From assembly GCA_963575745.1 (NCBI GenBank), contig CAUYUJ010022437.1, positions 472,823 to 536,822 of the forward strand: 64,000 nt of DNA, written 5' to 3'. Positions 31,445-41,269 of this stretch are shown here, piece by piece; the stretch's first letter is position 1, and every line of letters starts with the position of its first letter. The position numbers and the translations under genes were made by a program. This DNA comes from Prorocentrum cordatum (taxonomy: Eukaryota > Sar > Dinophyceae > Prorocentrales > Prorocentraceae). The notes beneath the pieces were generated by a model that did no database searches, was not told where the DNA came from, and was given only the letters and a program-made list of their open reading frames with translations.

Positions 31445-31625
31445 GGGCTATAGGACAAGGATCATCAAGTCCGTCATTATCAGAGCGCTCCGGCGCGCTC
31501 CCGGGGCAATCCGGAACGCTCTGAGAAGGCCGCGGGGCCAGAGACATCCTCCAGATCCGCCGCATCTCAGAGATTCTCGAGTTATCCTCACCCGATGTTA
31601 TCCTCGTCTTGGCTTCGTCTTAAGT
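31445..31625 (+). mobile_element. F5 element, copy 1
   Basis: GGACAAGGATCATC at the left and GTTATCCTCGTCTTGGCTTC at the right. The interior CCGGAACGCTCTGAGAAGGC and CATCTCAGAGATTCTCGAGT is shared with 34745-34925. Confidence 0.65.
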
Positions 31626-31674
31626 TTTTTCGTTCGAGGCTGGTGCGTTTCGGACCGACGCCCGAGGATCGGGG

Positions 31675-31860
31675 TCGGAGCATCGAGGCTCGATGCCGTT
31701 GGACGTCTTTCGCCCCTTCTGGGTCTCCGGGAGGCTCCCCAGGGGAGACTCGCAGGGGAGAGCTGTGGGTCGAGGGTCGGGATTCGAGGATCGATGCTCG
31801 AAGTCTTTGGGGTGGCTTTCGCCCTCTTCGGGTCTCTTGCTGGGGTCCTCGTCTCCCCGG
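31675..31860 (+). repeat. F12 repeat, two tandem units
   Basis: GGGTCGGAGCATCGAGGCTC near 31672 and GGGTCGGGATTCGAGGATCG near 31775 start two related units containing TTTCGCCCYTTCTGGGTCTC-like sequence. The right unit is the inverted partner of 29888-29990. Confidence 0.7.
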
Positions 31861-31927
31861 CGGGATCCGCCTCGCAAGGCTGGCTGGGGCGCGCCCCCGC
31901 ACGGGTCCTGGGGCCCACCTTGTTCTT

Positions 31928-32093
31928 TCAGAAGGGGAAAACACACACAGACACAATGAATCGTCCACTCCCAGGAAAGTAGGGGAAAGTATGGGAAGTG
32001 GGGGGGGAGACAAACACCAAGGAAATATGCGAAAATATGGAGGATCCTGTGATATGTGTCTATTCATTTGTGTGTGTCCCAGGGCCCCATTCA
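31928..32093 (+). mobile_element. F3 element, diverged copy
   Basis: TCAGAAGGGGAAAACACACA, ACAATGAATCGTCCACTCCC, GGGAAGTGGGGGGGAGACAA and TGTGTGTCCCAGGGCCCCAT-like ends. ACCTTG occurs near both ends (31917-31922, 32094-32099), but the left copy is offset by a few bases. Confidence 0.7.
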
Positions 32094-32196
32094 ACCTTGC
32101 TGTTGTTCGGCCAGGCGCAGAGGGCGGTGGTGGGAAAGGGGGAAGGCTTCCTAGAGGCACCCCCGCCTCTTACAAGGCGCGGGCCTTCTCTACAGA

Positions 32197-32378
32197 TATG
32201 TGCACGGTGTTCATTTCGAATTCTTCGACGGTTCTCTGATTTTTGTTGGGGGGTCCAAGGTCCTTTCTCTCTTTCTCTTCCAATTGTTCTCTCCTGGGCC
32301 TCTTCCTGGCCACTAGGGGGCCAGGAACAATTAGGAACGAGCACAGTTCGAAATGAGCACGATTAGAAATGAACGACT
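32197..32378 (+). mobile_element. F6 element, copy 2
   Basis: GTTCATTTCGAATTCTTCG at the left, TCCTGGGCCTCTTCCTGGCC and GGGGGCCAGGAACAATTAGG inside, and GATTAGAAATGAACGACTTG at the right. Same layout as 3368-3562. Confidence 0.7.
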
Positions 32379-32469
32379 TGTGGGGCCGTCGCCTTCTAAG
32401 AAGCAGTCTCCTTCTAGGAAGCCTTCCGCCTGACCCAGCTCCCTCGTGCGCGCCGCCACTCCCTTGTGT

Positions 32470-32640
32470 TGTGGAGGACGATCAACGGAGAGGAAGCATG
32501 TTGCCAAATGATGTCCAGATGTCTAAAACATGTTCTAAACATGTCTAAAACATGTTTATAACATGCTTCCTACATGTTAAACACACTTAAATTTCAATGA
32601 TGGGACTGTTAGGGCGTTCATTGTCGTGGCATCCACAACC
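32470..32640 (+). repeat. F9 dispersed repeat, copy 2
   Basis: GGAGGACGATCAACGGAGAG, GCATGTTGCCAAATGATG, repeated TCTAAAACATG, AAATTTCAATGATGGGACTG and CATTGTCGTGGCATCCACAA. Confidence 0.8.
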
Positions 32641-33440
32641 CTTGAGAGCGGAGATCAGGTCGGGTGGGCCCATGCAGGACTGGGATGCATCCGCTCCAGA
32701 GCGCTCCTATGGGCGCTCTCGGCGAGTTCCGCCCCGGCACGGCTGCGGCGCCTGGTGCGCTTCTGAGCCTCTGGATCCTCGAAGCTCCGATGTGTCCCGG
32801 CCCGATGTTGTGTCCCGGTCCTGGTTCCGTCTTGTATTACGGGAGGACGACCCCCAGACCTCCTCGCACCGTGGCTCAGAGCAGACATCCCGACCTAGGT
32901 GGGTAAGGCGACCGGCGGGGCCAAGGCCACCCCAGTGGGGATGGGGACCGCACATGGACAAACTATCCGAACCTTGCTGCGCATGATGCCCTCCGGGACA
33001 CCCAACTTAACATTGGAGGGTGTGGCAAGCAAGGGGGCTTGAGTGGACATAACTGTTCGAGCCTCCAAATCACCACCCATACCGAGTTCAGCATTGGTCT
33101 GGGGGGGCGAGGCGGGTCAGTATTCCTCCGAGCTTGCATCGGGCGCGCTGCGCCGAGAGGCGAGGAGGAGGAGGAGGAGCAGGAGGAGGAGGAGGAGGGC
33201 TTCGAATATATTGTCCATGTGCTGGATCGGTTCCCAGGCGTGCAGCTCTTGAGTTTCCCCCCACACGGGGTCCCCAGACGTCTCGACCGTCCCCAGGGCG
33301 AGCTCCTCCTCGCGAGCCGCACCTCGACCGCCCTGTGGCCCGACGACGGTGGCCCGAGCCCTGCAGCACAGCCAAAAACCAGCCATGAGGGTGAGCTTTC
33401 CCCAAGCAGTGCTTGCACTGAAGGGGCCCTCGCGGAAATT
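32641..33440. other. unassigned DNA with a (GGA)n tract and an F2 remnant
   Basis: A GGA/GCA tract lies at 33162-33200. 33255-33330 on the minus strand contains GGTCGAGACGTCTGGGGACC and CGTGTGGGG, the right half of an F2 element. A minus frame at 32895-33080 (LLATPSNVKLGVPEGIMRSK, VRIVCPCAVPIPTGVALAPP) is protein-like but not recognised. Confidence 0.35.
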
Positions 33441-33615
33441 CCCAGACCCCCTCGCGCCATGACATAATCACGACGGAACGTTTTCGGCTATTTTCGGCCA
33501 CGGGGGGCCCTTGCCGGCCCTTGGGACCGTCAGCAAAAACGACTCTGGATGAAGAACCGGTCCCGGGGAAGGGGTCGAGACCATTCTGAAAAATTCATGA
33601 CGTCGGGGGTCTGGG
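33441..33615 (+). mobile_element. F2 element, complete copy
   Basis: CCCAGACCCCCTCGCGCCAT, AATCACGACGGAACGTTTTC, GGAAGGGGTCGAGACC and TTCATGACGTCGGGGGTCTG. 175 bases with CCCAGACCCCC inverted ends. Confidence 0.75.
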
Positions 33616-33644
33616 TTTAAGATTTAGCGAAAGTTTCCTGCCGA

Positions 33645-33850
33645 TTTTGGTAGCCGGCTGGGTTCCCGGGTTTCGGGTTCCGGGTACCCGACTTCCTGGT
33701 TGTTGGTTCCGGGCCGATTCGGTGGGTCCCTTGTTCCTGGTATCCCGGGTTCCGGGGATCCCACGATTCTCTGTCGATTTCATGATAGATCTCATTAATT
33801 ATTCATCTCACTCGATCGATCTCACCATCGATCTCATCAAATCATCCACT
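33645..33850 (+). repeat. GGGTTCCCGGG and GATCTCATC degenerate repeats
   Basis: 33655-33770 is rich in GGGTTCC, CCGGGTAC and CCGGG words. 33780-33845 repeats CGATCTCAYC about five times. Confidence 0.6.
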
Positions 33851-34102
33851 GATTTGGGTTTTTCTCTGGTGTGATGCATTACTTGAGCATGTCTGGAATA
33901 AACGGTGATCAGTGGCAAAATGCCGCGGCAGTTCCGGCTTCCAGGGGGCGCCCTCTGCCGCGCCCCGGCCAGGTTGCGGGCCGCGCCCGTGCATGCCTCG
34001 ACCGGGGCCTGTCCGCGCGCCGGGCCGCGGCCAGTTGTCGCCCAGCGGCGCTTAGGGAGGAGCTGGCAGGCCCGCGTGGTAAGGATGATCACCGGCTAAC
34101 GT

Positions 34103-34319
34103 AGGTCATGGTAATGAATGAACGCGCGTTCTTAAAACAAATTATTGTCATAGCGATGGTTCACTAAAGCGAGAAACGGGTTCATCAAATTGCGCCGCTT
34201 AGTCAACACAACACAGGACATCATTTAGTAAACGCAAGAGCTGGTTTACTAAATCCAAACAGATGTTCCAAATTTGGGGCCGTTTTTGTAAATCTTTGAT
34301 CTCATCATTACCATGACCT
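34103..34319. mobile_element. MITE-like element with perfect 15-bp terminal inverted repeats
   Basis: AGGTCATGGTAATGA at 34103-34117 is the exact reverse complement of 34305-34319. The 217-base unit is AT-rich in a GC-rich setting and contains GTTCACTAAAG, GTTTACTAAAT and TTTAGTAAACG words. Single copy here, no ORF. Confidence 0.7.
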
Positions 34320-34484
34320 GAGTGGCTTGATCAGATGAGCACCTTCCCAACGCTACCCTTTCATCCTTGCCCCTTCGGCCTAACCTCAGCGGCTTTCGAT
34401 GGCCAACCTCGTTCGAAAAACGTTGACATGGCCCTATCAGGCCCTTGCATCCTTATCGCGCACCCTGCTTATACGGGTTGACTG

Positions 34485-34671
34485 TAGGCTTCCCAGGTGG
34501 GACCAGAAAAGATGGAGTCGGAGGATCGTGCCGCATCGCAGATGCATCAGCGATGATCGGCGATGCGGCTCGATGTGGAGCCCAATTTTCTCCACGCCGA
34601 CGTCGCCGATGCATCGGTGATGCATCGTCGATGCGGCTCGATCCTCCGACCCCATCTTGGGGGCCTCTAAA
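34485..34671 (+). mobile_element. F4 element, complete copy
   Basis: TAGGCTTCCCAGGTGGGAC, GATGGAGTCGGAGGATCGTG, GATGCATCAGCGATG, AATTTTCTCCACGCCGACGT, then CGATCCTCCGACCCCATCTT and GGGGGCCTCTAA. The ends are inverted. Confidence 0.7.
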
Positions 34672-34744
34672 AGAGTCATGCGCGTGAGGACGCAGCGACC
34701 TTGCACGATGGCAATCTGAGGTCAACGAGACTGAGGGACTGGCT

Positions 34745-34925
34745 CAGGGTCGGACGGGGCTGGGACGAGGATAATTCCGCTCCAGAGCGTTCCGGAACGC
34801 TCTCAGAGCGTTCCGGAACGGTCTGAGAAGGCCGCAGCGCCCGAGGCATCCAGCAGAGCCGCCAGATCTCAGAGATTCTCGATTTATCCTCACTCGATGT
34901 TATCCTCGTCCTGGCTTCGTGTTCC
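34745..34925 (+). mobile_element. F5 element, copy 2
   Basis: GACGAGGATAATTCCGCTCC at the left and GATGTTATCCTCGTCCTGGC at the right form an inverted end. A tandem GAGCGTTCCGGAACG duplication and CAGATCTCAGAGATTCTCGA lie between. Confidence 0.7.
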
Positions 34926-35604
34926 AGGGGGAGGGGGGGAAACCTCGACCGGCCGCGCGCAGGACGCTGTGAAGGCTCGGGGTCCTGGGGTACAACATGA
35001 GGGGGAGATGGGTTCAGCCGGTGATGCATCGACCCGCAATCGCTCATTCGTCGCTGATCTGCTGGCGGTGCATCGCCGATCCCAGCTCGGTGCGTCCCCC
35101 CTCAGGCCTTAGGCCGATCCCCTCCCCTGACGTCCCCCCTCAGTGGAACGTGGGCCGGCCGAGCGCGGGACGCTGCAGTGTCGGGGTTCCGGGGTGTGCT
35201 GCTCCCTGGTCTGCGGGCCTACGCGGAGGCTGCCGGGGCATCCCTCGGCGGCGCGAACTCCGAATCTTGCCTTCGCCGATCAACGACTCAGGCAACTCGA
35301 TGGGTGGCGGGGGTAGGGTTCGGAGTTCGTCGAACGCGTGGCGAAATCCGAACACTACCCCGCCTCCTGTCGACTCAGGAGGACCGATGGTTGCCGGGGG
35401 GTTGGGTTCTGGATTCCGCCACCTGGTCCCGGGAGGCCAGCCCAGACATGCTCGCGTCCTGGCCAGGCCACGGGCCTCCCGGGGCCCGTGGGGGGCCCCG
35501 GGCCCGTGAAGGATGGCTCGGGACGGGAAGCCAGCCCCGGGGACAGGGTGCGTCGGCACTTCCAGGGGCCCTGCATTGAACAGGTCGAGACATCGCGTGT
35601 CCGA
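34926..35604. other. unassigned DNA; decayed F2-like segment
   Basis: 35.39-35.60 kb resembles a strongly diverged F2 element (CCTGGTCCCGGGAGGCC, ACAGGTCGAGACATCGCGTG). The remainder holds no recognised gene. Confidence 0.3.
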
Positions 35605-35895
35605 GGTGTGTGTGTGTGCGTGTGCATGTGTGTGTATGGGTGTGGAGTTGCGCGCGTCACGCTGCCTGCACTCGGTTTTCTGCTCTCCGTCGCCGCGCGC
35701 GGGGCCGCGACGCCAAAAGTAAGTGTGTGTGTGTGTGTGTATGTGCATGTGTGTAGTGTGCGTGTAGTGTGCGTGTAGTGTGCGTGTAGTGTGCGTGTGT
35801 GTGTGTGTTGTGTGCGTGTGCGCGTGTGTGTAGTGTGCTTGTAGTGTGCGTGTGTGTGTGTGTGTGCGCGCGCGCGTGTGTGTGTGTGTGTGCTG
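35605..35895 (+). repeat. (GT)n with GTGTAGTGTGC repeats
   Basis: GT dinucleotides at 35605-35645 and 35722-35895. The latter carries a GTGTAGTGTGCGTG minisatellite. Confidence 0.95.
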
Positions 35896-36387
35896 TTCCC
35901 CGCCTGCGGGCCTCTGGGAGACTGCCGAAAGTTGAGGCGATGTTTCAACTGTTTCGTGCCACTCAGTGTCTGAAGCCTCTCGACATCTCGTTTCAATTCG
36001 ATCATGCGCTGGAGAGCAAAGCGGCCAAGAGGCCTTCGGTGGTGGTAAGAAGGAGGGCCGGGGGCCGAAGAAGGCCAAGAAGAGGTGATGCCGGATCCTG
36101 CACGGGTGAGGGGTGAGCTTTTCAGCTGTGTGAGTTTTCAGCTTTCTGGATTTTCCGGTCTGCAGTGGGCTGTAGCGGATTTTCTGGATGAGTCTCTCAG
36201 GGTGCGTGGGCAAGCGAGTAGGGGAACCGCTTGCCACTACAGAGGTAGCTGGCGAGTGCAGGTGCAGCACAGGTCACAGAGGTGGCCTCCGCTGCTCACT
36301 GGAGTGGCCAAGTCAGTGAGCATGTGCACGCAGACCGAGGCGTGGGCGCAGATGGGCCAGTGGGCTCGTGCGGGTGGCAACAAAATT
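35896..36387. other. unassigned DNA between GT repeats
   Basis: Both strands have moderately protein-like frames (for example minus-strand RMIELKRDVERLQTLSG). No recognised domain. Confidence 0.25.
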
Positions 36388-36500
36388 GTGTGCGTGTAGT
36401 GTGCGTGTGTGCGTGTTGCGCCGCGTGTGTGTGTGTGTAGTGTGCGTGTGTGTGTGTGTTGTGTGTGTGCGCGCGTGTGTGTGTGTGTGTGTGTGCTGTT
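36388..36500 (+). repeat. (GT)n microsatellite
   Basis: GT with GTGTAGTGTGCGTG and GCGCG interruptions, followed by CTGTTCCCCGTCTGCGGG. A near-identical CTGTTCCCCGCCTGCGGG follows the 35.9-kb GT tract, so the two regions are duplicates. Confidence 0.95.
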
Positions 36501-36672
36501 CCCCGTCTGCGGGTCTCTCTGGGAGGCTGCCGGAGAGCCCCAAGTGGAGCTCCAGGGACGTCGGGGAAGAGGGCGGCGGCGGCTGGCCTTAACGGGGAGG
36601 CCCCTCGTCGCCTTCGCGGCGGGGCGCAGCCCGGGGAGCTGGTGCGCGTGGACCCCTGGAGGGATTTTGGGG

Positions 36673-36846
36673 ACTGATTTTAAGTCAGGCCTGTCCCTCT
36701 ACAGGAGGAATATTCCCAAATAGTCCAAGACCAGCATCGTGACGATCTCTCCATTCTTTTGACACTTTCGAGCAGTTTTGGGCCATCTTTTCTTTTGTCG
36801 CCAAGAATCTGCCTGTCGGGGGACATGCCCGACCTAAGACTGGTTT
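36673..36846 (+). mobile_element. F1 element, complete copy
   Basis: ACTGATTTTAAGTCAGGCCT at the left pairs with ACATGCCCGACCTAAGACTG at the right. CCCTCTACAGGAGGAATATT and TTTTGTCGCCAAGAATCTGC lie inside the ends. Confidence 0.7.
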
Positions 36847-36917
36847 CGAGCTGTCGTTGTCTGGACTCGCCCGGCCCCGAAGGCGGCCAGGAGGATAAGG
36901 AGGAGGCCCACGCGCCA

Positions 36918-38187
36918 TGCAGTCAAGACGGCGAGGTGAGGACCACTTTGGGCTCAGGAGGTGTTCTGTTGTGTTTTGTCTGCCATTCTTTCGACTATGG
37001 TCAGGAAAGCAATTCGTAACCGAGGCTCGTCATGGCCAGAAAAGCCCTTTGGTTCCTCCTCTGACGTTCCTGTTGAAAGCATGGCGACTTTGGCGATACC
37101 TAACACCCAGGTGTGCGCGGCACTTGGGCGTCCTGAAGCAATCCGTTCTTCCCCATCATCTCTCCCCCCGCTCCCTTCCCCAGCATCTCGGGATGCCAAC
37201 GAAGACCTCCTGACAAGTTCGAGGGCCCCGAAAGCCACCGAAGTTCAGCGACACATGAAGACACTATCAAACGTATCATCCAGTTTCCTCCCTCCTCCCC
37301 CACCCGACGTCGATCTTTCTCCTCCTCCTCGTACTGCCCCCCCTCCTCTTCCTCATCCTCCTCCCCCTCCTCCCTGGGTTCGCTCGCTCTCCTCGTCCTC
37401 CTCCTCCTTTTCCTCCTTCTCCCCCGAAGGCGACTGGGCCAATAAGCGTACAGTCAAGACGCTGAGATAAGGAACAGTTTGGGTTCGGAAGGGGCTCGAT
37501 GTTCCTTAGGCTCCTCCAGTGCTGTTCCTCTTGCCCTCCTGGGGCACGGAGGCGCTCACAGGGCCAATGAGGGGCTTCGTTCCTTATGTTGCGTTCCTTC
37601 TCTCAGCAGCCCAACTGTTGACCCCGACATCGGCAGCAGGGAGGTTCTCCAAGAGGCGGGCCCCCCAGCCATCCGCACCGGTAGCAGCATCAGCCTTGAA
37701 CAACCGCGCGGCTCTCGGCACCCCCGAGGTTCCAAGGGCCCCCCCCTGGCCATGGCTCGAAGCGCTTCCAAGACCCACGACAGTTCCTCTCTGCGATCAT
37801 GCTGGGCAGTTGAAGACCTACTCCAGAACACTTGCCTATGCTCCATGAGTTCCCAAGGCAGCTGTTCAATCCCAGTGGGGGTGGCAAGGCATTCCAAGTC
37901 GACGCCCCGAGCTTTTCCGTGATTCCCGCCCCGAGTGGAGCGACACTCTATCCATTCGTAAGGCCAGCGGAGGGCATGGCGTGTCGCCGGGACCGCAGCC
38001 GCAACACGCATTTCAAAAGTTCCTGACCGTACAATCGAGCATGGTTAACCGAGCATCCCTTGGCGGCGGCCGTGGAGTCTGAACTGGTCGGCCATCCAGG
38101 AAATCGGTCAGGAGGGGGGCTGAGGCCAAATGCGCTCAAAATCTGTCCAGGGACCCCTCCCGGCGTCCCTCTGGCGCAGGCTTTCAC
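36918..38187. other. possible coding region, strand and frame unresolved
   Basis: Protein-like frames occur on both strands. Plus: KAIRNRGSSWPEKPFGSSSD near 37.0 kb, VPLCDHAGQLKTYSRTLAYA near 37.8 kb, and FSVIPAPSGATLYPFVRPAE one frame over near 37.9 kb. Minus: WIECRSTRGGNHGKARGVDL and CSVNHARLYGQELLKCVLRL. Frame changes suggest decay or introns. A (TCC)n tract lies at 37310-37425 and an F11 repeat at 37467-37600. Confidence 0.25.
37467..37600 (+). repeat. F11 dispersed repeat, copy 2
   Basis: ATAAGGAACAGTTTGGGTTC, GATGTTCCTTAGGCTCC and GTTCCTTATGTTGCGTTCCT. Resembles 19061-19210. The CAGTCAAGACG sequence just upstream recurs at 36918. Confidence 0.5.
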
Positions 38188-38459
38188 CCCGGATTCGTTC
38201 TTGACAGCCCTGGGGCCCGAAAACGGCCCCCGGAGGTCAGAACAGGCAGAGGATTCTCCCGAACCCAGACCCTCGAATCTCGAACCTCGAACTGTCCGAG
38301 GCCGTCCCCTCTCTCGTCGTCCCCGACGTCTCCCGTCGACGCCCAGCGCACGGCCCGTCGCCGAGGTGCGTATTTCCCCTGGTACTTCATACGCGGCCTG
38401 ACGACCGGCATCGCGGGGGCGGGCAGCCTCTTCATCGCGAGGAGCACAGGCGGCCCCCC

Positions 38460-38680
38460 GGGAGGGGGGTGGGGGGAGGGGGAAGCAGGGGAGGGGAGGG
38501 GGGGGGAGGCTCGGGGGGAGGGGGGGCGCGAGAGGGGGCGAGGGGCCGAGGAGCGGGGCTCTTGAAGAGGGGGGGGGGGTCGGAGATGTCGGGGAGGTTG
38601 GTTTTTGTCCTCTGGCGCGTGGAGGTCGTCACCTGCTCCCCCCCCCCCCCCGCGCAACCCCCCCCCCCAGCGGCGACGGG
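38460..38680 (+). repeat. G-rich then C-run low complexity
   Basis: GGGGGGAGGGGG-type purine tract at 38460-38580 and two runs of 11-13 C at 38639-38670. Confidence 0.85.
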
Positions 38681-38869
38681 CACGCGTAACGGTAGCGATC
38701 GTACGCAAGGGGTGGGCGGCCTTGGACCCCCCCGCCGCAGCGCGCACGCGGCGCACGCATGGCGGTCGCAGCGTACCCCCGCCCCGACCTGCCCCGCCTC
38801 ACCCGAGCGTTATGTGTACCCGAGGCTGTAGAAATGTGGAGCATGGCAATATGTTCATTGGGCGACGGG

Positions 38870-39450
38870 CAATTGCAATGTTGAAGGTATGGATCGTGAT
38901 GTACTCTGCCAGGGGCTGTGCTGTGCTGTGCTGTGCTGAATTGAGATGTGTTGTTTAGCTTTGTTGACCAAGTCGCCCTCAGCATCCGAACCCTGGCGGA
39001 CCTGATCTGGATCTTAAGCTCGAGCTGCCTGAGCGCATAGCTGGCCCAGAACTGGATGCAATCGAAACGTGCGGGGCGCTCAATCCGTAGACACGCTTTC
39101 GGCGATGTATGCGACGGCGAAGCAGGTGTCGGTATTGTATGTGGGGTGGTTCGTGGCCAACCCGATTGTTGGAAAGCGTTGTTCGCGTTTTCCCACAACG
39201 TGCCCTGAGACAGTTCGGCGTCTCAAAAAGCAGATTCCCAACATCGCCGTTAACCAGCATTGGCGTTAGCGTGGCCTTGGCCACCCAGCTCCGGGACGAG
39301 CCAAGAAGATGCGAATCCGAACCGAGGCGAAGCGCACCGACAGCGAACGGACCGAAACGCGGCGAACCGAGACGCGACACATCGAGACAGGACGAAGCGA
39401 AGCAATACGAACCGAGACGAGGGCCGAACCGACCCTAATCCCTAACCGAA
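38870..39450 (+). repeat. F13 long repeat, copy a
   Basis: Contains TTGAAGGTATGGATCGTGAT, a GCTGTGCTGTG run and CAAGTCGCCCTCAGCATCCG. A segment reads DLKLELPERIAGPELDAIET on + (about 39008-39080). Next comes AACCGAGACG-type repeat at 39300-39440. Parts recur at 39740-40015 and 41630-42085. Confidence 0.65.
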
Positions 39451-39619
39451 TCGGAGCAAAACAAGCTGAAACTAGGACGAGCCAAAAACGTTTCGGGTCA
39501 CCCTCCTGGAATCCTGAAACATTATAGCGTGTCCTGCCGATGGAGTCGAGCTCCCCAAGGGCCAAGACCCCCTCAGGGATGTGCGCCCCCAGGGCCGCGA
39601 TCCTGGTTCAAGCGACTGA

Positions 39620-39645
39620 TGTGTGTGTGTGTGTGCGTGTGTGTG

Positions 39646-39728
<83 letters not shown>
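39620..39728 (+). repeat. (GT)n microsatellite
   Basis: About 110 bases of GT with three GCGTGT and one GCGAGT interruption. Confidence 0.97.
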
Positions 39729-39739
39729 TTTGCTGACCT

Positions 39740-40015
39740 GTGCTGTGTCATGCCGTGTTGGCTCGTTCCGTATTCCGTCGCTTCGTGGTCCAAGTCGTTT
39801 GGGGCATCCGAATGTTGACCGGTTTGGATCTCAAGTTCGAGCTGCCTGGACGCATAGTTCCCCCAGAGCTGGTTGCAGTCGATCCGTGCGGGGCGCGCAA
39901 CCAGCTCGAGTTCAAGATCCGATCCGCTTCCGAAGCGGAACAAACTCAGAAGGGGCGAATCCGAAGCGAAGCGGAACGCACGGACGGTGGACGGGCCGAA
40001 ACGCTGAGACAGGGC
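39740..40015 (+). repeat. F13 long repeat, copy b (internally deleted)
   Basis: GTCCAAGTCGTTTGGGGCAT, then a segment reading DLKFELPGRIVPPELVAVDP on +, then GCGAATCCGAAGCGAAGCGG and GACGGGCCGAAACGC, which match the 39.3-kb part of copy a. Confidence 0.65.
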
Positions 40016-40139
40016 CATCCCTTTTTGATTGGCCTAGACACGTGGAACGACGTGCCAAATGAACGGGCGCATGACGCATGTTAGATACCCCCTCCACGCA
40101 CGCATCTCTGCGGCCTCGTGGCCTGGACAGGTGATCACA

Positions 40140-40300
40140 AGCTTTTCGCTCGATGCATCGTCAACGGAATCTGCAGAACAAGCGTTTCGCTGGAGACATC
40201 CTCGATTTCTGCCAAGCAAGCGTCTCGCGCGAGACATCCGCAGCCGATTCCGCAGCCGAAGCGTCTCGCCCGAGACATCCTCCACATGGGAACTCGCCTG
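40140..40300 (+). repeat. 36-bp repeat with GCGAGACATCC core
   Basis: AAGCGTTTCGCTGGAGACAT, AAGCGTCTCGCGCGAGACAT and AAGCGTCTCGCCCGAGACAT recur at 36-39 base spacing. The same unit appears at 43.92-44.06 kb. The reverse-complement core is near 55.24 and 55.40 kb. Confidence 0.8.
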
Positions 40301-40446
40301 CCCTGCGCGGCCTCGTCCTCGATCGACGCCGGACTTCGCCGGCCCCGCGACGGTCGAGGGTTGGCACGGCCACGGACCACGCGAGAACCCCGGGCCGGAG
40401 ACCCTCCTCGCCCCTCCTCGGCACCCTTCCTCGCCCTCCCCCTGGA

Positions 40447-40507
40447 CGGGCTCCTCCTCCTCCTCCTCCTCCTCCTCCTCCTCCTCCTCCTCCTCCTCCT
40501 CCTCCTC
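40447..40507 (+). repeat. (TCC)n microsatellite
   Basis: Twenty consecutive TCC triplets. A 13-base G run follows at 40680. Confidence 0.97.
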
Positions 40508-40784
40508 GTCTCGTCGCCATCCCCCCCTGGTTCGCTGGGGAGAGAGAGAACAAAAACATCACCAGATCGTGATGGCGAGGACGGGGGATCGAAAGGATCG
40601 GGGTTCCCGAAGCGGCTGGTGGGCCCCCCCTGGTGCGGCGCCTCGGGCGCCGCCCCCGACGGGCTCCGCGCGTCCAGAGGGGGGGGGGGGGTTGTGCAGC
40701 GCCTGTCCAGGAAGTCTGCGCGGACATCCGGCAGCTGTTGTCTGTGCAGGCTTGTGTTGCTTGTCGGGGGCCCCCAAACGGTGT

Positions 40785-40985
40785 GGTGACCACACCGTGC
40801 GGTGAGTCGGTTGGGATTCGGGGTCACCGCACGGTTTTGGGACTCGAGCCCCTCTCCGAGGATGTCTCGGGCGATGGGTGCCTCCAGGGTCCCAAGACCG
40901 TGCGGTGACGGACCGTGCGGTGAGGTCTTGGGGGATTTCGAGGTCACCGCACGGTCTGTCACCGCACCGTTTTGGGACTCCAGAG
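40785..40985. repeat. ACCGTGCGGTGA inverted-repeat cluster
   Basis: ACCGTGCGGTGA or its reverse complement TCACCGCACGGT occurs at about 40793, 40825, 40904, 40914, 40950 and 40964 (some one base different). GGTTTTGGGACTC follows two of the reverse-complement copies. The cluster can form several alternative hairpins. Confidence 0.75.
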
Positions 40986-41149
40986 CTTGGCTCGAGGGGC
41001 TGCGGTGTGGGTCGTCCCCTTTCTTGCTGTTGATCCTCCGAGAGGTTTCTCGCCGCCGTGGCCGGATTCCTTGCGCAATCTCCGGCAGAACCGACCCTTG
41101 GAGAGGTCGGGGAGGGTACGTTTGAGGAGGGAGGTGGAGAAAGACGACG

Positions 41150-41230
41150 AGGAGGAGGAGGAGGAGGAAAAGGAGGAGGAGAAGGAAAAACCGGGATGAT
41201 GCTGGTGAGGAGGAGGAGGAGGAAAAGGAT
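41150..41230 (+). repeat. (GGA)n microsatellite
   Basis: GGAGGAGGAAAAGG units in two blocks. Confidence 0.9.
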
Positions 41231-41269
41231 GAGGTCGCGGTGATGATGAGGAGGTCGTCTCGTCATGTT

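Noticed and set aside
35355-36387. Thr-His repeat ORFs near GT tracts (also 39.6, 50.9, 51.4 and 56.4 kb)
   Set aside because: They are dinucleotide-repeat shadows.
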